From a virus, in IMG/VR virus record IMGVR_UViG_3300031775_000008, positions 1 to 41,661 of that record: a stretch of 41,661 bases of DNA; one strand, given 5' to 3'. A program made the position numbers and the translations under genes. Within the stretch, counting starts at the first letter, position 1; the number at the start of each line of letters is the position of its first letter. The notes under the pieces were generated by a model, which did not search any database, was not told the DNA's origin, and saw only the letters and a list, made by a program, of their open reading frames with translations. Positions 25,255 to 32,965 of the stretch are shown here, piece after piece.

Positions 25255-27014
25255 TCTATTTCATTAAACTGAAAGTATAAAGGATTATACTCCAGTGTCG
25301 TTTCAAAGTTATTAGCGTCTCTTGATTTAAGAGATCTAAAAACTCTAAGCTGCGAATCTCTATCTCCTTCAATAGCCATTACTTTATCAGCTTTTTGTGC
25401 TATTGAAGACGAATGCTTTGCAGCGTGAACGTCAAGTCTACCATCTCTACTACCAGATTTAGTAATGTGAGAAACGCCTATTATAATAATATCTTGCGCA
25501 GATACTATTTGTCTCAATCCTTGAATAATATGGTCTATCTTAACCATACTATCTGATATATATTGAGAAGATCCAATACCATCAATTGTATCAATGACAA
25601 GGATTTTAGGCATTACTTCTGCTACCAAATGCTTAATAGCTTCAATTGTCGGAGGTACTGTAAGACATTGAATAAAATCAATATCTTTACTCCAGGAATT
25701 ACTATTAGTCATATAATGGTCATCTACTTCTTGAGAAGTTTTAGATTTATCTATCTGTACGAATCTTCTATACATTAGATAATCATCAAATTCTAAAGAT
25801 AACCATAATGTCTTTAACTTTGCTCTTAATACAATATTTTGCATAAGACCAGTTTTTCCTAGACCTGTATCTCCCATCAAAATTGATAGTTCATTTGGTA
25901 GAAACCAATAATCTGAACCAATAGATGGATATAGATCCTTTAAGTTAAACCCATGTTCATGGAGATTATTTCTAATACGTTCAACGTACCTTTTCTCCAT
26001 ATCTTCTGCAGATAAAACTGCAACCATTGGGTCATTACCTTTTGCTTTACTTGGATAGTAAATGCATTTAGGATCACAATATTCATCCATTACTTTGTCA
26101 TGACAACCATAACGATATGTTCCAGCATAAGAAGAAGCTACCATATTTTCTCTTTCTTTAGTATCCATAGTTGGAGCCCAACCAGAGACAATAGATTTAA
26201 CAGCTTCTTGAGGAAGTCCATGTCTTCTATAATAAGATATCATTCTTAATAGAGTAATGTGCCGCTTCCCTACTTTAGGCCCCTCATTATACATCTTCTG
26301 TACACATGGAGCTATTGAGCTAACTTCTACTTGGCTTGTATTAGCAGAACCATAATCCTGATTATTAGAACGAACAGGTATTACAGGTTCAAAAAGCTGA
26401 GTGATTTCTACATCATTCTTTTCTATATCTCTAAAAGGAGATTCAGATTCTTTATGAATTTCTTTCCAGTCTAATGACATAATCTCTTTTACAGTAAAAG
26501 GAGTTTTATATAATCCAGTTTTGCTATTTTTAGTATAGCCAACACGGATTATTCTTGTTCTGTCATATATACTGGGGTCTGCTTCTGGGAAATATCTAGT
26601 TAAGGTTTCTTTAACTATTTGTGGTAGATTTTTGGATGGTTCAAAACCAAAGATATTTGGTAAATGAATATGATAACCTGTTCCTGAGAACCAAGGCTGA
26701 ATCCAGTCTTCTGGTATCTCTAGGCCATCTAGCATATTCCTAATACACTCTCTTGTTCTTTCTAGAACGTAATCATCTGTATTACTTCCTTTATCAATGT
26801 CTAAGATAATTCTATCTAAATAACATTTACCTTTAAAGGATTTAACAGTTTTGAATGTTTCGAGGTGTTTGGGAAATTCTGAATTAAAAGTATAGTAAGA
26901 CCTATACAATTCATCGCCATTTAAATATTCTTTTAAAGTATCTAATGGTATTGCTTGATTCCTATTCACAGTAGAGCCAACGGCAACTTCTACGTACTTA
27001 GTGGTTTCAAACAT
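25233..27014 (-). CDS. AEP primase - RecA/DnaB-type helicase fusion (593 aa)
   Basis: Residues ~60-180 show archaeo-eukaryotic primase motifs: LDID (D72, D74), SGTGYHIHL (H115) and IYDRTRIIRVGYTKNSKTG. Residues ~235-320 carry four Cys (237, 304, 313, 317) around a helical region, like a PriL/PriCT metal site. From ~375 comes a RecA-fold ATPase with Walker A GDTGLGKTG (381-389), Walker B ILVIDTIDG (D475) and GVSHITKSG. It would make primers and unwind DNA at the phage fork. It starts 8 nt after the winged-helix gene. The family is known in phages; no DNA polymerase is seen beside it. Confidence 0.85.
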   Translation of the reverse strand: MFETTKYVEVAVGSTVNRNQAIPLDTLKEYLNGDELYRSYYTFNSEFPKHLETFKTVKSFKGKCYLDRIILDIDKGSNTDDYVLERTRECIRNMLDGLEIPEDWIQPWFSGTGYHIHLPNIFGFEPSKNLPQIVKETLTRYFPEADPSIYDRTRIIRVGYTKNSKTGLYKTPFTVKEIMSLDWKEIHKESESPFRDIEKNDVEITQLFEPVIPVRSNNQDYGSANTSQVEVSSIAPCVQKMYNEGPKVGKRHITLLRMISYYRRHGLPQEAVKSIVSGWAPTMDTKERENMVASSYAGTYRYGCHDKVMDEYCDPKCIYYPSKAKGNDPMVAVLSAEDMEKRYVERIRNNLHEHGFNLKDLYPSIGSDYWFLPNELSILMGDTGLGKTGLMQNIVLRAKLKTLWLSLEFDDYLMYRRFVQIDKSKTSQEVDDHYMTNSNSWSKDIDFIQCLTVPPTIEAIKHLVAEVMPKILVIDTIDGIGSSQYISDSMVKIDHIIQGLRQIVSAQDIIIIGVSHITKSGSRDGRLDVHAAKHSSSIAQKADKVMAIEGDRDSQLRVFRSLKSRDANNFETTLEYNPLYFQFNEIEGELASR

Positions 27015-27022
27015 TTGTTATC

Positions 27023-27298
27023 CTAACTTAATGCTAACTTATGAGTTCCTTTAACTTCTAAGATTTTCCAGGTCATTTGCCTTCTGCCAGGTATTTTTTC
27101 CTCGCGTACTTTTACATCGCCCTTTTCTCTTAGAAGTCTCCATGCCCTACTAATAGAATCAACAGTATGTTGCTTATTATATTCAGCTTTAATCCAATCT
27201 CTAGCTGATTCCATTTCGTGGCTACTTATATAACCTGCGTTAATCGATAAACGATAACGCAGGTATGAAGTTAAAGAGTCTTCTATTGTAAGTTTCAT
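27023..27298 (-). CDS. Winged-helix DNA-binding protein (91 aa)
   Basis: The pattern is three helices and a wing: SLTSYLRYRLSINAGYISSHE, ARDWIKAEYNKQHTVDSISRAWRLLREKG (recognition-helix region), then DVKVREEKIPGRRQMTWKIL as the beta wing. It begins in an overlap with the stop of the SSB-like gene. It lies between the SSB-like gene and the primase-helicase, which suggests a replication-initiation or loader role; its DNA site is unknown. Confidence 0.65.
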   Translation of the reverse strand: MKLTIEDSLTSYLRYRLSINAGYISSHEMESARDWIKAEYNKQHTVDSISRAWRLLREKGDVKVREEKIPGRRQMTWKILEVKGTHKLALS

Positions 27299-27900
27299 TA
27301 AAGTGCTTCAGTAGAGACTGAAGATACTGCTTTTGCAATACTTTCTTTTACAGGTTGAGCTTCGGAATTAGGAGCTTTATAGTTCTTAGGATATCCTTTA
27401 GCTACTTGACTCATAAAGTATTCAGCAAAATTTGCAGAATCTCTTCCAGCCGAAGTAACACTATTCCAAGTGCTATATTTCAATTTATCACTTGTAGTGT
27501 TTATATTAGTATAGGTTAAAGTTTTAATCTTTTTACCAATACATCCAGCAAGTAAATCAGATGATGGAATTCCATTTGCACTTAAACCTTCTTGAACATC
27601 TTCATCTGTCATGCCACAAGCAACGAACAGGTCCTTTAATTTAAATGCACCACCCCAATCTAATACTTCTTTTGTAATAGGATCTCGTTTGTAATTACCA
27701 CCAATAGTAACTGTTCTTTCCCAGTCATTCTTTAATACAAGAACTTCTAGTTTAATAGAAACGTCACGATCAAAACCACTTGATTTTTCTTGCTCAGTAA
27801 CATCACTAGCCTTTTTAATTTCTACCTCGTCAACATAGATTCCATTGCCCATGTAACCTTTGGAGTTTCCTCCACCTGAATTTGATAATGATAAAGCCAT
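27298..27900 (-). CDS. Single-strand-binding / recombination-mediator-like protein (200 aa)
   Basis: A Gly-rich N-terminus (SNSGGGNSKGYMGNG) is followed by beta-rich sequence (IKLEVLVLKNDWERTVTIGGNY) and a Lys/Thr-rich strand (KKIKTLTYTNINTTSDKLKY). It overlaps the Sak4-like gene by one base. Phage Sak4 ATPases are commonly coupled to an SSB-like partner, so the role is inferred from position and beta content. No diagnostic motif was found. Confidence 0.5.
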   Translation of the reverse strand: MALSLSNSGGGNSKGYMGNGIYVDEVEIKKASDVTEQEKSSGFDRDVSIKLEVLVLKNDWERTVTIGGNYKRDPITKEVLDWGGAFKLKDLFVACGMTDEDVQEGLSANGIPSSDLLAGCIGKKIKTLTYTNINTTSDKLKYSTWNSVTSAGRDSANFAEYFMSQVAKGYPKNYKAPNSEAQPVKESIAKAVSSVSTEAL

Positions 27901-28577
27901 TACTTAGCTCCTTTCTTTATGTATATTTTATCCCATTCAAAAGGTATTATCTGACCCTTTAAATGTTCACACCTTGAACCTGCTTCTAAAGCAGCTCCAC
28001 CTTTAAACGACACCATTAGCTTGTCAGTTTCATCATCTCTAAACATATATCCAATAGCATCACAATGAGCCATTATCATGTTTTTGAGCTTTCCTGAAAT
28101 GTCTAAACTTTCTGGATCTACTGCCGTTGTATTTTCAATCTCCCTAGCTATTTTTCTATGTCCAACAATAATAACATTATCACATAGCTTTAAAAGAGTT
28201 TTAATATTATTCATTACACGGTCTCTTACTAATTGCCATCCTAGTCCAAAATTCCCAACATCCTGTATTTTATCTACATTATGTTCAGCACAAACTGATT
28301 TTTCTGTCCATTCTATCAGTTTGTCAATGGTATCTAGAGCAAAATATTTGTAATCATGACCTTCATTTGCTTCATTGTAAAAGTTAATCAATTCTTCTTT
28401 TGAATTTACTTCAAAGAAGTGACCTTCTAATAAATGAGAACCTTCTTCAGTATCAATTACAAGACAATCATTAAGACCAGATAGCATTGTAGTCTTCCCT
28501 ACTTTGGGTGGACCATACAATAATAATGTTCTTGGATTGACCTCTTTGATTCCTCTTTTTTCTTTACTTAAAGCCAT
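27900..28577 (-). CDS. Sak4-like RecA-fold ATPase (single-strand annealing/recombination), 225 aa
   Basis: Walker A is YGPPKVGKTT (residues 21-30) and a Walker B-like YFALDTIDK follows at ~98-106. NVIIVGHRKI and DISGKLKNMIMAHCD match the AAA_24/Sak4 fold of phage recombinases. It probably loads onto ssDNA with the downstream SSB-like protein. It follows the ubiquitin-like cassette across a 128-nt gap that contains a hairpin. Confidence 0.8.
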   Translation of the reverse strand: MALSKEKRGIKEVNPRTLLLYGPPKVGKTTMLSGLNDCLVIDTEEGSHLLEGHFFEVNSKEELINFYNEANEGHDYKYFALDTIDKLIEWTEKSVCAEHNVDKIQDVGNFGLGWQLVRDRVMNNIKTLLKLCDNVIIVGHRKIAREIENTTAVDPESLDISGKLKNMIMAHCDAIGYMFRDDETDKLMVSFKGGAALEAGSRCEHLKGQIIPFEWDKIYIKKGAK

Positions 28578-28649
28578 TCTTTAACCTTTTCCTCTCTTGC
28601 GTATTTCCTCTAACGCAGTTACTTATTATTACTTAAAGCGAAACGGATT

Positions 28650-28696
28650 AAGGTATGCATAAACCTCTATATGAGTCAAGAGATTTATGCAACCTT
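28650..28696 (-). other. Stem-loop between E1-like and Sak4-like genes
   Basis: GCATAAACCTCT (28657-28668) pairs with 28679-28690 with one mismatch, and AAGGT/ACCTT extends the stem. It lies in the 128-nt gap downstream of E1. On the minus strand TTGACT sits in the loop, and a weak -10 could follow about 17 nt later. It may be a transcription boundary or a promoter/operator for the replication module; no T-tract is present. Confidence 0.5.
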
Positions 28697-28705
28697 ACCC
28701 TGGGA

Positions 28706-29491
28706 TTATTGAGTCTTTTTCAAGTTCTCTACAAATTTCGGATAGTCTATTTCTGCATTCAATAATAAACTCGGAAATCCGAATAATATTTTCTCTGCAA
28801 CCATACCTCCATTTGTACATTTTTTGATTTCTGATGCGATAATACTTCCTGCAAATGTACTGCAATAAGCAGTTGATCTTGCTGAGCAAGGTTCAGGGTC
28901 TCCATCTTCATCAGAATACCAAGTTTTTAAGTAATTATCAATTTCAAAAGGTATTTGAAATTTATACAATTGAAATGTTTCACTACCCATTCTAGCATCA
29001 AAGAAATATGAATTACTACAAAATTCATTAGTATCTTGCCTAATGTCATTTCTAGTGTATCCACTTCTAAATGCTTTGCTTTGGATAATATCCATTCTTG
29101 CTTCCATAGAATCTACAGCCATTACAACTACATCAGTAACTCCTTCCACACTGTCTACTCTGCCATAAATAGGTGCTACTAGCCTACTTGATTCTTTAGT
29201 AATATTATCTTGTACTGTAGATACATTTGCTAAAGGATTAATTGACATGATGTTTTGCTTAACAGCTTCAACTTTTGGTACATCTAATTGATGAATAGTA
29301 AAGTCTTGAACTCCAATATTCTCAGGACCAACAGAATCTCCGTCAAATAAGTTAAACCTATCTACACCCATCCTTGTTAATGTTGAAGCAGTAAATGAAC
29401 CTATAGAGCCACAACCAATTATAGTAACACGAAGTCTACTTAGATTAAACAAAGCACTATTTCTAGCTCTTAAGTCTATTTCGCTAATCAT
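28706..29491 (-). CDS. E1/ThiF-like activating enzyme (261 aa)
   Basis: Adenylation-domain motifs are present: VTIIGCGSIGS (G26-S32, nucleotide loop), FDGDSVGPENIGVQ (D50, N58, Q62), then VVVMAVDS (D127). Candidate catalytic Cys202 and Cys210 lie in the DPEPCSARSTAYC segment. This is the layout of bacterial E1-like enzymes that adenylate the C-terminal Gly of a ubiquitin-like protein. It overlaps the JAB gene by 4 nt and is the last gene of the cassette. The partner is inferred to be the 69-aa protein at 31970-32179. Confidence 0.88.
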   Translation of the reverse strand: MISEIDLRARNSALFNLSRLRVTIIGCGSIGSFTASTLTRMGVDRFNLFDGDSVGPENIGVQDFTIHQLDVPKVEAVKQNIMSINPLANVSTVQDNITKESSRLVAPIYGRVDSVEGVTDVVVMAVDSMEARMDIIQSKAFRSGYTRNDIRQDTNEFCSNSYFFDARMGSETFQLYKFQIPFEIDNYLKTWYSDEDGDPEPCSARSTAYCSTFAGSIIASEIKKCTNGGMVAEKILFGFPSLLLNAEIDYPKFVENLKKTQ

Positions 29492-30372
29492 ATGAGTAAA
29501 TCCGTCGCACTTCTTAGCTTCAAAACTTTCTTAGGCGTTGGAACATTTAATAGTTCAGAACCATAAGCTTTGTTGAGATTTTCAACATCATCAATTATTT
29601 CTTGTGGAGTAAACATTTCTGTTTTTAGTCCTTCAATTTTATAATCAATTTCAATTAAAGCTGCGTCTATGTTAGCATCCATTATCTCTAGATCAACTTG
29701 ATCATATGAAATATCATCTTTAGTGATACCAAAGCTTTTATTCCATCCTTTTTCATCAAGTGCTTCATCATAAAGAGCTAGTTGATTATTTGAAACGGAT
29801 ATTTCATCTCTAAGAGATTTAAACGACCTCTTATTCCATCCATTTCTTTGATAAGCAGCAGTTTCTTTGACGACACATTCCTTTATTTCTTTTTCCATGT
29901 CAACAAACTCTTCAGATTGGCTAATGTTTTCTAATTCACATTTAACTTGAATTGGCATTGGGTCTTTAGATGATAGTATTAATTCATACTCGCCTTTATT
30001 GTTTACCACTAAAGCAAGTCCACTATTAGTATCACCTATTGTGTCCCAATCAGTTGAGCTCATTGATGCACCCATATTATGATGAGAATGCCACCAACAA
30101 TACATTAGCTTATTTTCAAGAGCTTCTGTTTTGTATTTTTCTGTTACCTCTCCATACCAATTTGCTAGCGCTTGTTTATCAAGATGACAAACAGTCGAAG
30201 TAACTTCTTGTTTCATTATTGCAGGATCTTTAATTACCCAACGATTTTCATCATCTTTAAGAACTACTGCCATACCTCCGATTTCTGTACTTAATAAATC
30301 ATAGGTCTTTCTTGCATAACCTAGAATTTTATTCCAAGCTGTGTCTTCAATATGTATTATATTGTAATCCAT
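29488..30372 (-). CDS. JAMM/JAB metalloprotease (294 aa)
   Basis: The zinc-protease motif is complete: E30 (STEIGGM), then HSH (H95, H97), 7 residues, S105, 2 residues, D108. JAMM enzymes remove C-terminal extensions from ubiquitin-like proteins or cut isopeptide bonds. Residues ~165-294 form a helical, charged extension not needed for the core fold. The gene starts in a TAATG overlap with the 505-aa gene and ends in an overlap with E1, so all three are co-translated. The Ubl ends Gly-Gly-Cys, so cutting after Gly-Gly is a plausible job. Confidence 0.88.
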   Translation of the reverse strand: MDYNIIHIEDTAWNKILGYARKTYDLLSTEIGGMAVVLKDDENRWVIKDPAIMKQEVTSTVCHLDKQALANWYGEVTEKYKTEALENKLMYCWWHSHHNMGASMSSTDWDTIGDTNSGLALVVNNKGEYELILSSKDPMPIQVKCELENISQSEEFVDMEKEIKECVVKETAAYQRNGWNKRSFKSLRDEISVSNNQLALYDEALDEKGWNKSFGITKDDISYDQVDLEIMDANIDAALIEIDYKIEGLKTEMFTPQEIIDDVENLNKAYGSELLNVPTPKKVLKLRSATDLLI

Positions 30373-31889
30373 TATAAAGGTCCTTCATTTAATGGTTGTT
30401 GATTATTTACTCCTCTAATTGGAATAAGAGAATCTGTATATGTAAGAATATAGCCAATGAACATGTTAGATAAATCACTAATAAGTTCAACATTTGTACT
30501 ATTTTTCCACTCTACTATACAGTCACTTAATGCCATACCATCTGAGTATTGGTATGAATCTCTTTCTTCTATTAAATTTGCATATTCAATATCTGGTAAA
30601 GAGTAAATACTGGCTAATTGAGTTACATAGCTATTTCTTACTCCTTCAAGACTAAGGTCAAATTGTACAATATCAATATTCATTCCAGGGTTTTGAGTGT
30701 GAATATTTGGATGTATCAAAGGGTCATCTGTTAATGGACTACTTTCTTCAACATGTTCTTCATTATATTTATAACATGTATCTATAAATGCACATTTTCT
30801 ATTTTCACAAATAGTCTTTGACCTATGCGCTGACCAACATCTATCAACTTGTCTGTCAGTATGCCTCATTCTATCTACATTTGTTCCTGCAGTGCTTGGT
30901 AACCAATTATAAAATTGATTTATATTATTATGAGGTTGAGTGCGATTAATATCATAGGTTGTTAGCCATCTATGAGTAGATAAAGCTATATCAGTTATAT
31001 TCATTGAAGAATAAGCACCCTCTAATTCAGGTTGCAGTTCTCCCATACACCAATTACTTGTATCATAATAAGGATGATCGTGACTTCTTCTACCGTTTAA
31101 AGATTTTCGAGCGTCTCTATGATAACTTAGTCTTCTTTCATTAGCATCCATTAAATCTTTTGTGAAAAGATTTATATCTTTACTATAATCATCTAATTTA
31201 TCAATTGAATTAATAAAGAATTCAGTGAATGAGTCAAACTTATACTTTATATGTAAATCTACGTATGGTGACTCTAACACTTCTCTATTACTTTGTTGTG
31301 TACGTTCATACGGTACTTTTACATCAACCTTATCACCATCAACCTCACCTGTCACTCTAATATGTGGAATTGGAATTTTTATATCTATATTCCATTCAGG
31401 AGCTTTTGATGTTTTATCATACCAAGGATGACTACGTTCATTTGATTTTAATTTGTTTACAAGTTTAAAAGAATCATCATTTTCTTTACCATATTGGCTT
31501 GTTCTTCTTACACTTGCTTCAATATTAAATTGATTCAATATGTCTTTATTAATAGTAGATCTTAATGTTTTATCAAATTTATTCATTATTGACTTAATAG
31601 ATTTCTGACTACCTTCATATTGTTTCACAAAATTAAACGCTTTTTCAATGCTATAAAGTGTTAATGTATCTTCTGTAATGAACTCTTTTAATACATCCAT
31701 TATGTCTGTAATAGTAATTAATCTTCTAGTTCTTAAGTTCTTACGAAATTCAACCACTTTATCTTTATATGATTCTTCTTTATAAAAATCATCGGGATTA
31801 TCTAATTCAAGTGCTTTAGATATTCCATTGTACTTTTTTAAGGCATCATCTAAGATACCTGTAAAATTATGTAAATAATTAACTCCCAA
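30372..31889 (-). CDS. E2-like candidate of the ubiquitin-like cassette (505 aa)
   Basis: The TTG start has AAAGGAG 6 nt before it. Residues ~1-150 are helical; ~165-215 have beta-like strands (IDIKIPIPHIRVTG, VDVKVPYE). A motif H272-P273-x7-C281-x-G (DHPYYDTSNWCMGEL) recalls the HPN-x(7-8)-C core of E2 enzymes. A later helix (NITDIALSTHRWLTTYD) and a Cys cluster (351, 361, 366, 372) could bind zinc. A second HPNI at 393-396 has no Cys at the matching place. The E2 call is inference: no full E2 fold could be confirmed. It lies between Ubl and JAB and is translationally coupled to JAB. Confidence 0.5.
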   Translation of the reverse strand: MGVNYLHNFTGILDDALKKYNGISKALELDNPDDFYKEESYKDKVVEFRKNLRTRRLITITDIMDVLKEFITEDTLTLYSIEKAFNFVKQYEGSQKSIKSIMNKFDKTLRSTINKDILNQFNIEASVRRTSQYGKENDDSFKLVNKLKSNERSHPWYDKTSKAPEWNIDIKIPIPHIRVTGEVDGDKVDVKVPYERTQQSNREVLESPYVDLHIKYKFDSFTEFFINSIDKLDDYSKDINLFTKDLMDANERRLSYHRDARKSLNGRRSHDHPYYDTSNWCMGELQPELEGAYSSMNITDIALSTHRWLTTYDINRTQPHNNINQFYNWLPSTAGTNVDRMRHTDRQVDRCWSAHRSKTICENRKCAFIDTCYKYNEEHVEESSPLTDDPLIHPNIHTQNPGMNIDIVQFDLSLEGVRNSYVTQLASIYSLPDIEYANLIEERDSYQYSDGMALSDCIVEWKNSTNVELISDLSNMFIGYILTYTDSLIPIRGVNNQQPLNEGPL

Positions 31890-31918
31890 ATTTGACTCCT
31901 TTCTTCAAGTCTATTAAT

Positions 31919-31950
31919 GCACTTCAGGCTCCTTGCGGAGCCTTCCGTGC
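31919..31950 (-). other. Strong stem-loop between Ubl and 505-aa gene
   Basis: AGGCTCC (31926-31932) pairs with 31937-31943 around a 4-nt loop (GCAA, a GNRA type, on the minus strand). GCAC/GTGC extend it after a 3-nt internal loop. It fills the 80-nt gap before the 505-aa gene. It could set the Ubl:E2 ratio by mRNA processing or partial termination. Confidence 0.65.
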
Positions 31951-31969
31951 TACCGAGGTGTTTACTTAA

Positions 31970-32179
31970 TTAGCATCCACCAGTTTTCCTTGCAGTAACA
32001 AATGTAACAACATCATTTGCTAACAAAACAGTATCACTGTTTGCTTCTCTGCTACCAACGCTAGCTGTGTAATCACCGCTAATACCTTGGCTACTTGCAA
32101 ATGAGCTTACTGTTGTTCCTTCTGCTACATCTACAAATTCATGGCCACTGCCATCTACAACTTTTATAACCTTTATCAT
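31970..32179 (-). CDS. Ubiquitin-like beta-grasp protein ending Gly-Gly-Cys (69 aa)
   Basis: The pattern is strand (IKVIKVVDGSG), strand (EFVDVAEGTT), helix (VSSFASSQGI), then strands around YTASVGSR, VLLANDVV and TFVTARK. This is the MoaD/ThiS/ubiquitin beta-grasp order, with a final TGGC. E1-like enzymes activate the terminal Gly of such tails; the extra Cys would need removal or a role of its own. An AAGGAG lies before the ATG. It heads the Ubl-E2-JAB-E1 run. A ThiS/MoaD sulfur-carrier role is an alternative, but the JAB and E2-like neighbours favour conjugation. Confidence 0.75.
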   Translation of the reverse strand: MIKVIKVVDGSGHEFVDVAEGTTVSSFASSQGISGDYTASVGSREANSDTVLLANDVVTFVTARKTGGC

Positions 32180-32190
32180 TAGAGTACTCC

Positions 32191-32352
32191 TTAGTTAGTT
32201 GTATTTATGGGTTGAATAACATACTTACCAGAGCTATTATGTAGTTTGGCTTTCGTCATTATGAATTTGGCACGGTGCATACTTTCATATACACCGACCA
32301 GTTGAATTAAATTAGGTAATTTATGAATTACCTGAAACTTAGTAACAGTCAC
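32191..32352 (-). CDS. Hidden small gene, GTG start (53 aa), just upstream of Ubl
   Basis: GTG 32352 lies inside the last codons of the 146-aa gene and follows AGGAGGT with 4-nt spacing, a near-perfect ribosome site. The frame reads 53 aa (KFQVIHKLPNLIQLVGVYES at residues 5-24) to TAA 32191. It is basic and may form one alpha/beta unit. No family was recognised. The close fit of start, overlap and spacing to the Ubl gene suggests a cassette member. Confidence 0.7.
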   Translation of the reverse strand: MTVTKFQVIHKLPNLIQLVGVYESMHRAKFIMTKAKLHNSSGKYVIQPINTTN

Positions 32353-32779
32353 AATCACCTCCTAAAACATCTATTGCTTTAGCAATTAATAAGTGAACTT
32401 CACTTAATCGATGCTCTACTTCCACATGTTTACCTTCTTTACCATCCCATACTGTTTTTTTTGCAGTATGTGTAGTACAAACTGATGAACTACAACTAGG
32501 CCACATAGCACATCTATCTTCTTCAGTTCGTTTATAATCAGTAATACAGAATCCGCTTGCATAAGCACAATATGATATTAGAGGAAAAAGGCTCTTTAAT
32601 GTATCCGACATTAGTTTTACAATCTCAATCGCTGACTTTTTATCCATCTCTCCTATGATATCTTCTGTCTTATTGATTTTCACATCAATATCAGTAGATT
32701 CTACTCCACTCCAATGTCCATCTTCTTCAAAAGCTTGAACATTCTTCAATCTTTTCCAAGTGGTTTCTTTTTTAGCCAT
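32339..32779 (-). CDS. Cys-rich small protein (146 aa)
   Basis: Seven Cys at 71, 78, 90, 96, 101, 143 and 145 suggest metal or Fe-S binding. The C-terminus reads LGGDCDCY. The N-terminal half is charged and helical (KTEDIIGEMDKKSAIEIVK). No family was recognised. It overlaps its upstream 54-aa gene (TAATG) and the GTG-start gene downstream, so it is translated as part of the same run as the Ubl. A role with the cassette is possible but unproved. Confidence 0.6.
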   Translation of the reverse strand: MAKKETTWKRLKNVQAFEEDGHWSGVESTDIDVKINKTEDIIGEMDKKSAIEIVKLMSDTLKSLFPLISYCAYASGFCITDYKRTEEDRCAMWPSCSSSVCTTHTAKKTVWDGKEGKHVEVEHRLSEVHLLIAKAIDVLGGDCDCY

Positions 32780-32943
32780 TAAACCTCCTTCTTAGCGTTG
32801 ATTTTGTTGCATACTGCAACTATTGTAGCTCTTTCATCTGTTCGCATAGTTACATTGACGGATTGAATCACGCCACGTTGGTCTACATAACGAACTAGAG
32901 CTTTTTGGTTACCTGATTTAACAGGTTTCTTAGGTAAAGACAT
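32779..32943 (-). CDS. Small basic protein (54 aa)
   Basis: CACGGGAGG lies 7 nt before ATG 32943. The frame gives 54 aa (SLPKKPVKSGNQKALVRYVD, then VCNKINAKKEV), basic and compact. The TAA overlaps the ATG of the 146-aa gene. No family was recognised. The strong ribosome site supports it. Its leader is shared with another small gene at 34662 (see repeat). Confidence 0.65.
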   Translation of the reverse strand: MSLPKKPVKSGNQKALVRYVDQRGVIQSVNVTMRTDERATIVAVCNKINAKKEV

Positions 32944-32949
32944 AGTCTA

Positions 32950-32965
32950 CCTCCCGTGTTGGTTA
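32950..32965 (-). repeat. Shared leader repeat, copy 1 (AACCAACACGGGAGG)
   Basis: On the minus strand TAACCAACACGGGAGG lies directly upstream of the 54-aa gene. The same element with one extra A occurs at 34667-34683 before the 56-aa gene. The A/T-rich bases further upstream are also similar. It includes the ribosome site and may be a shared translation-control or regulator-binding leader. Confidence 0.6.

Noticed and set aside
30680-30725. Second E2-like motif (HPNI at residue 393 of the 505-aa protein)
   Set aside because: No Cys follows at E2 spacing; a Met stands there. Treated as coincidence.
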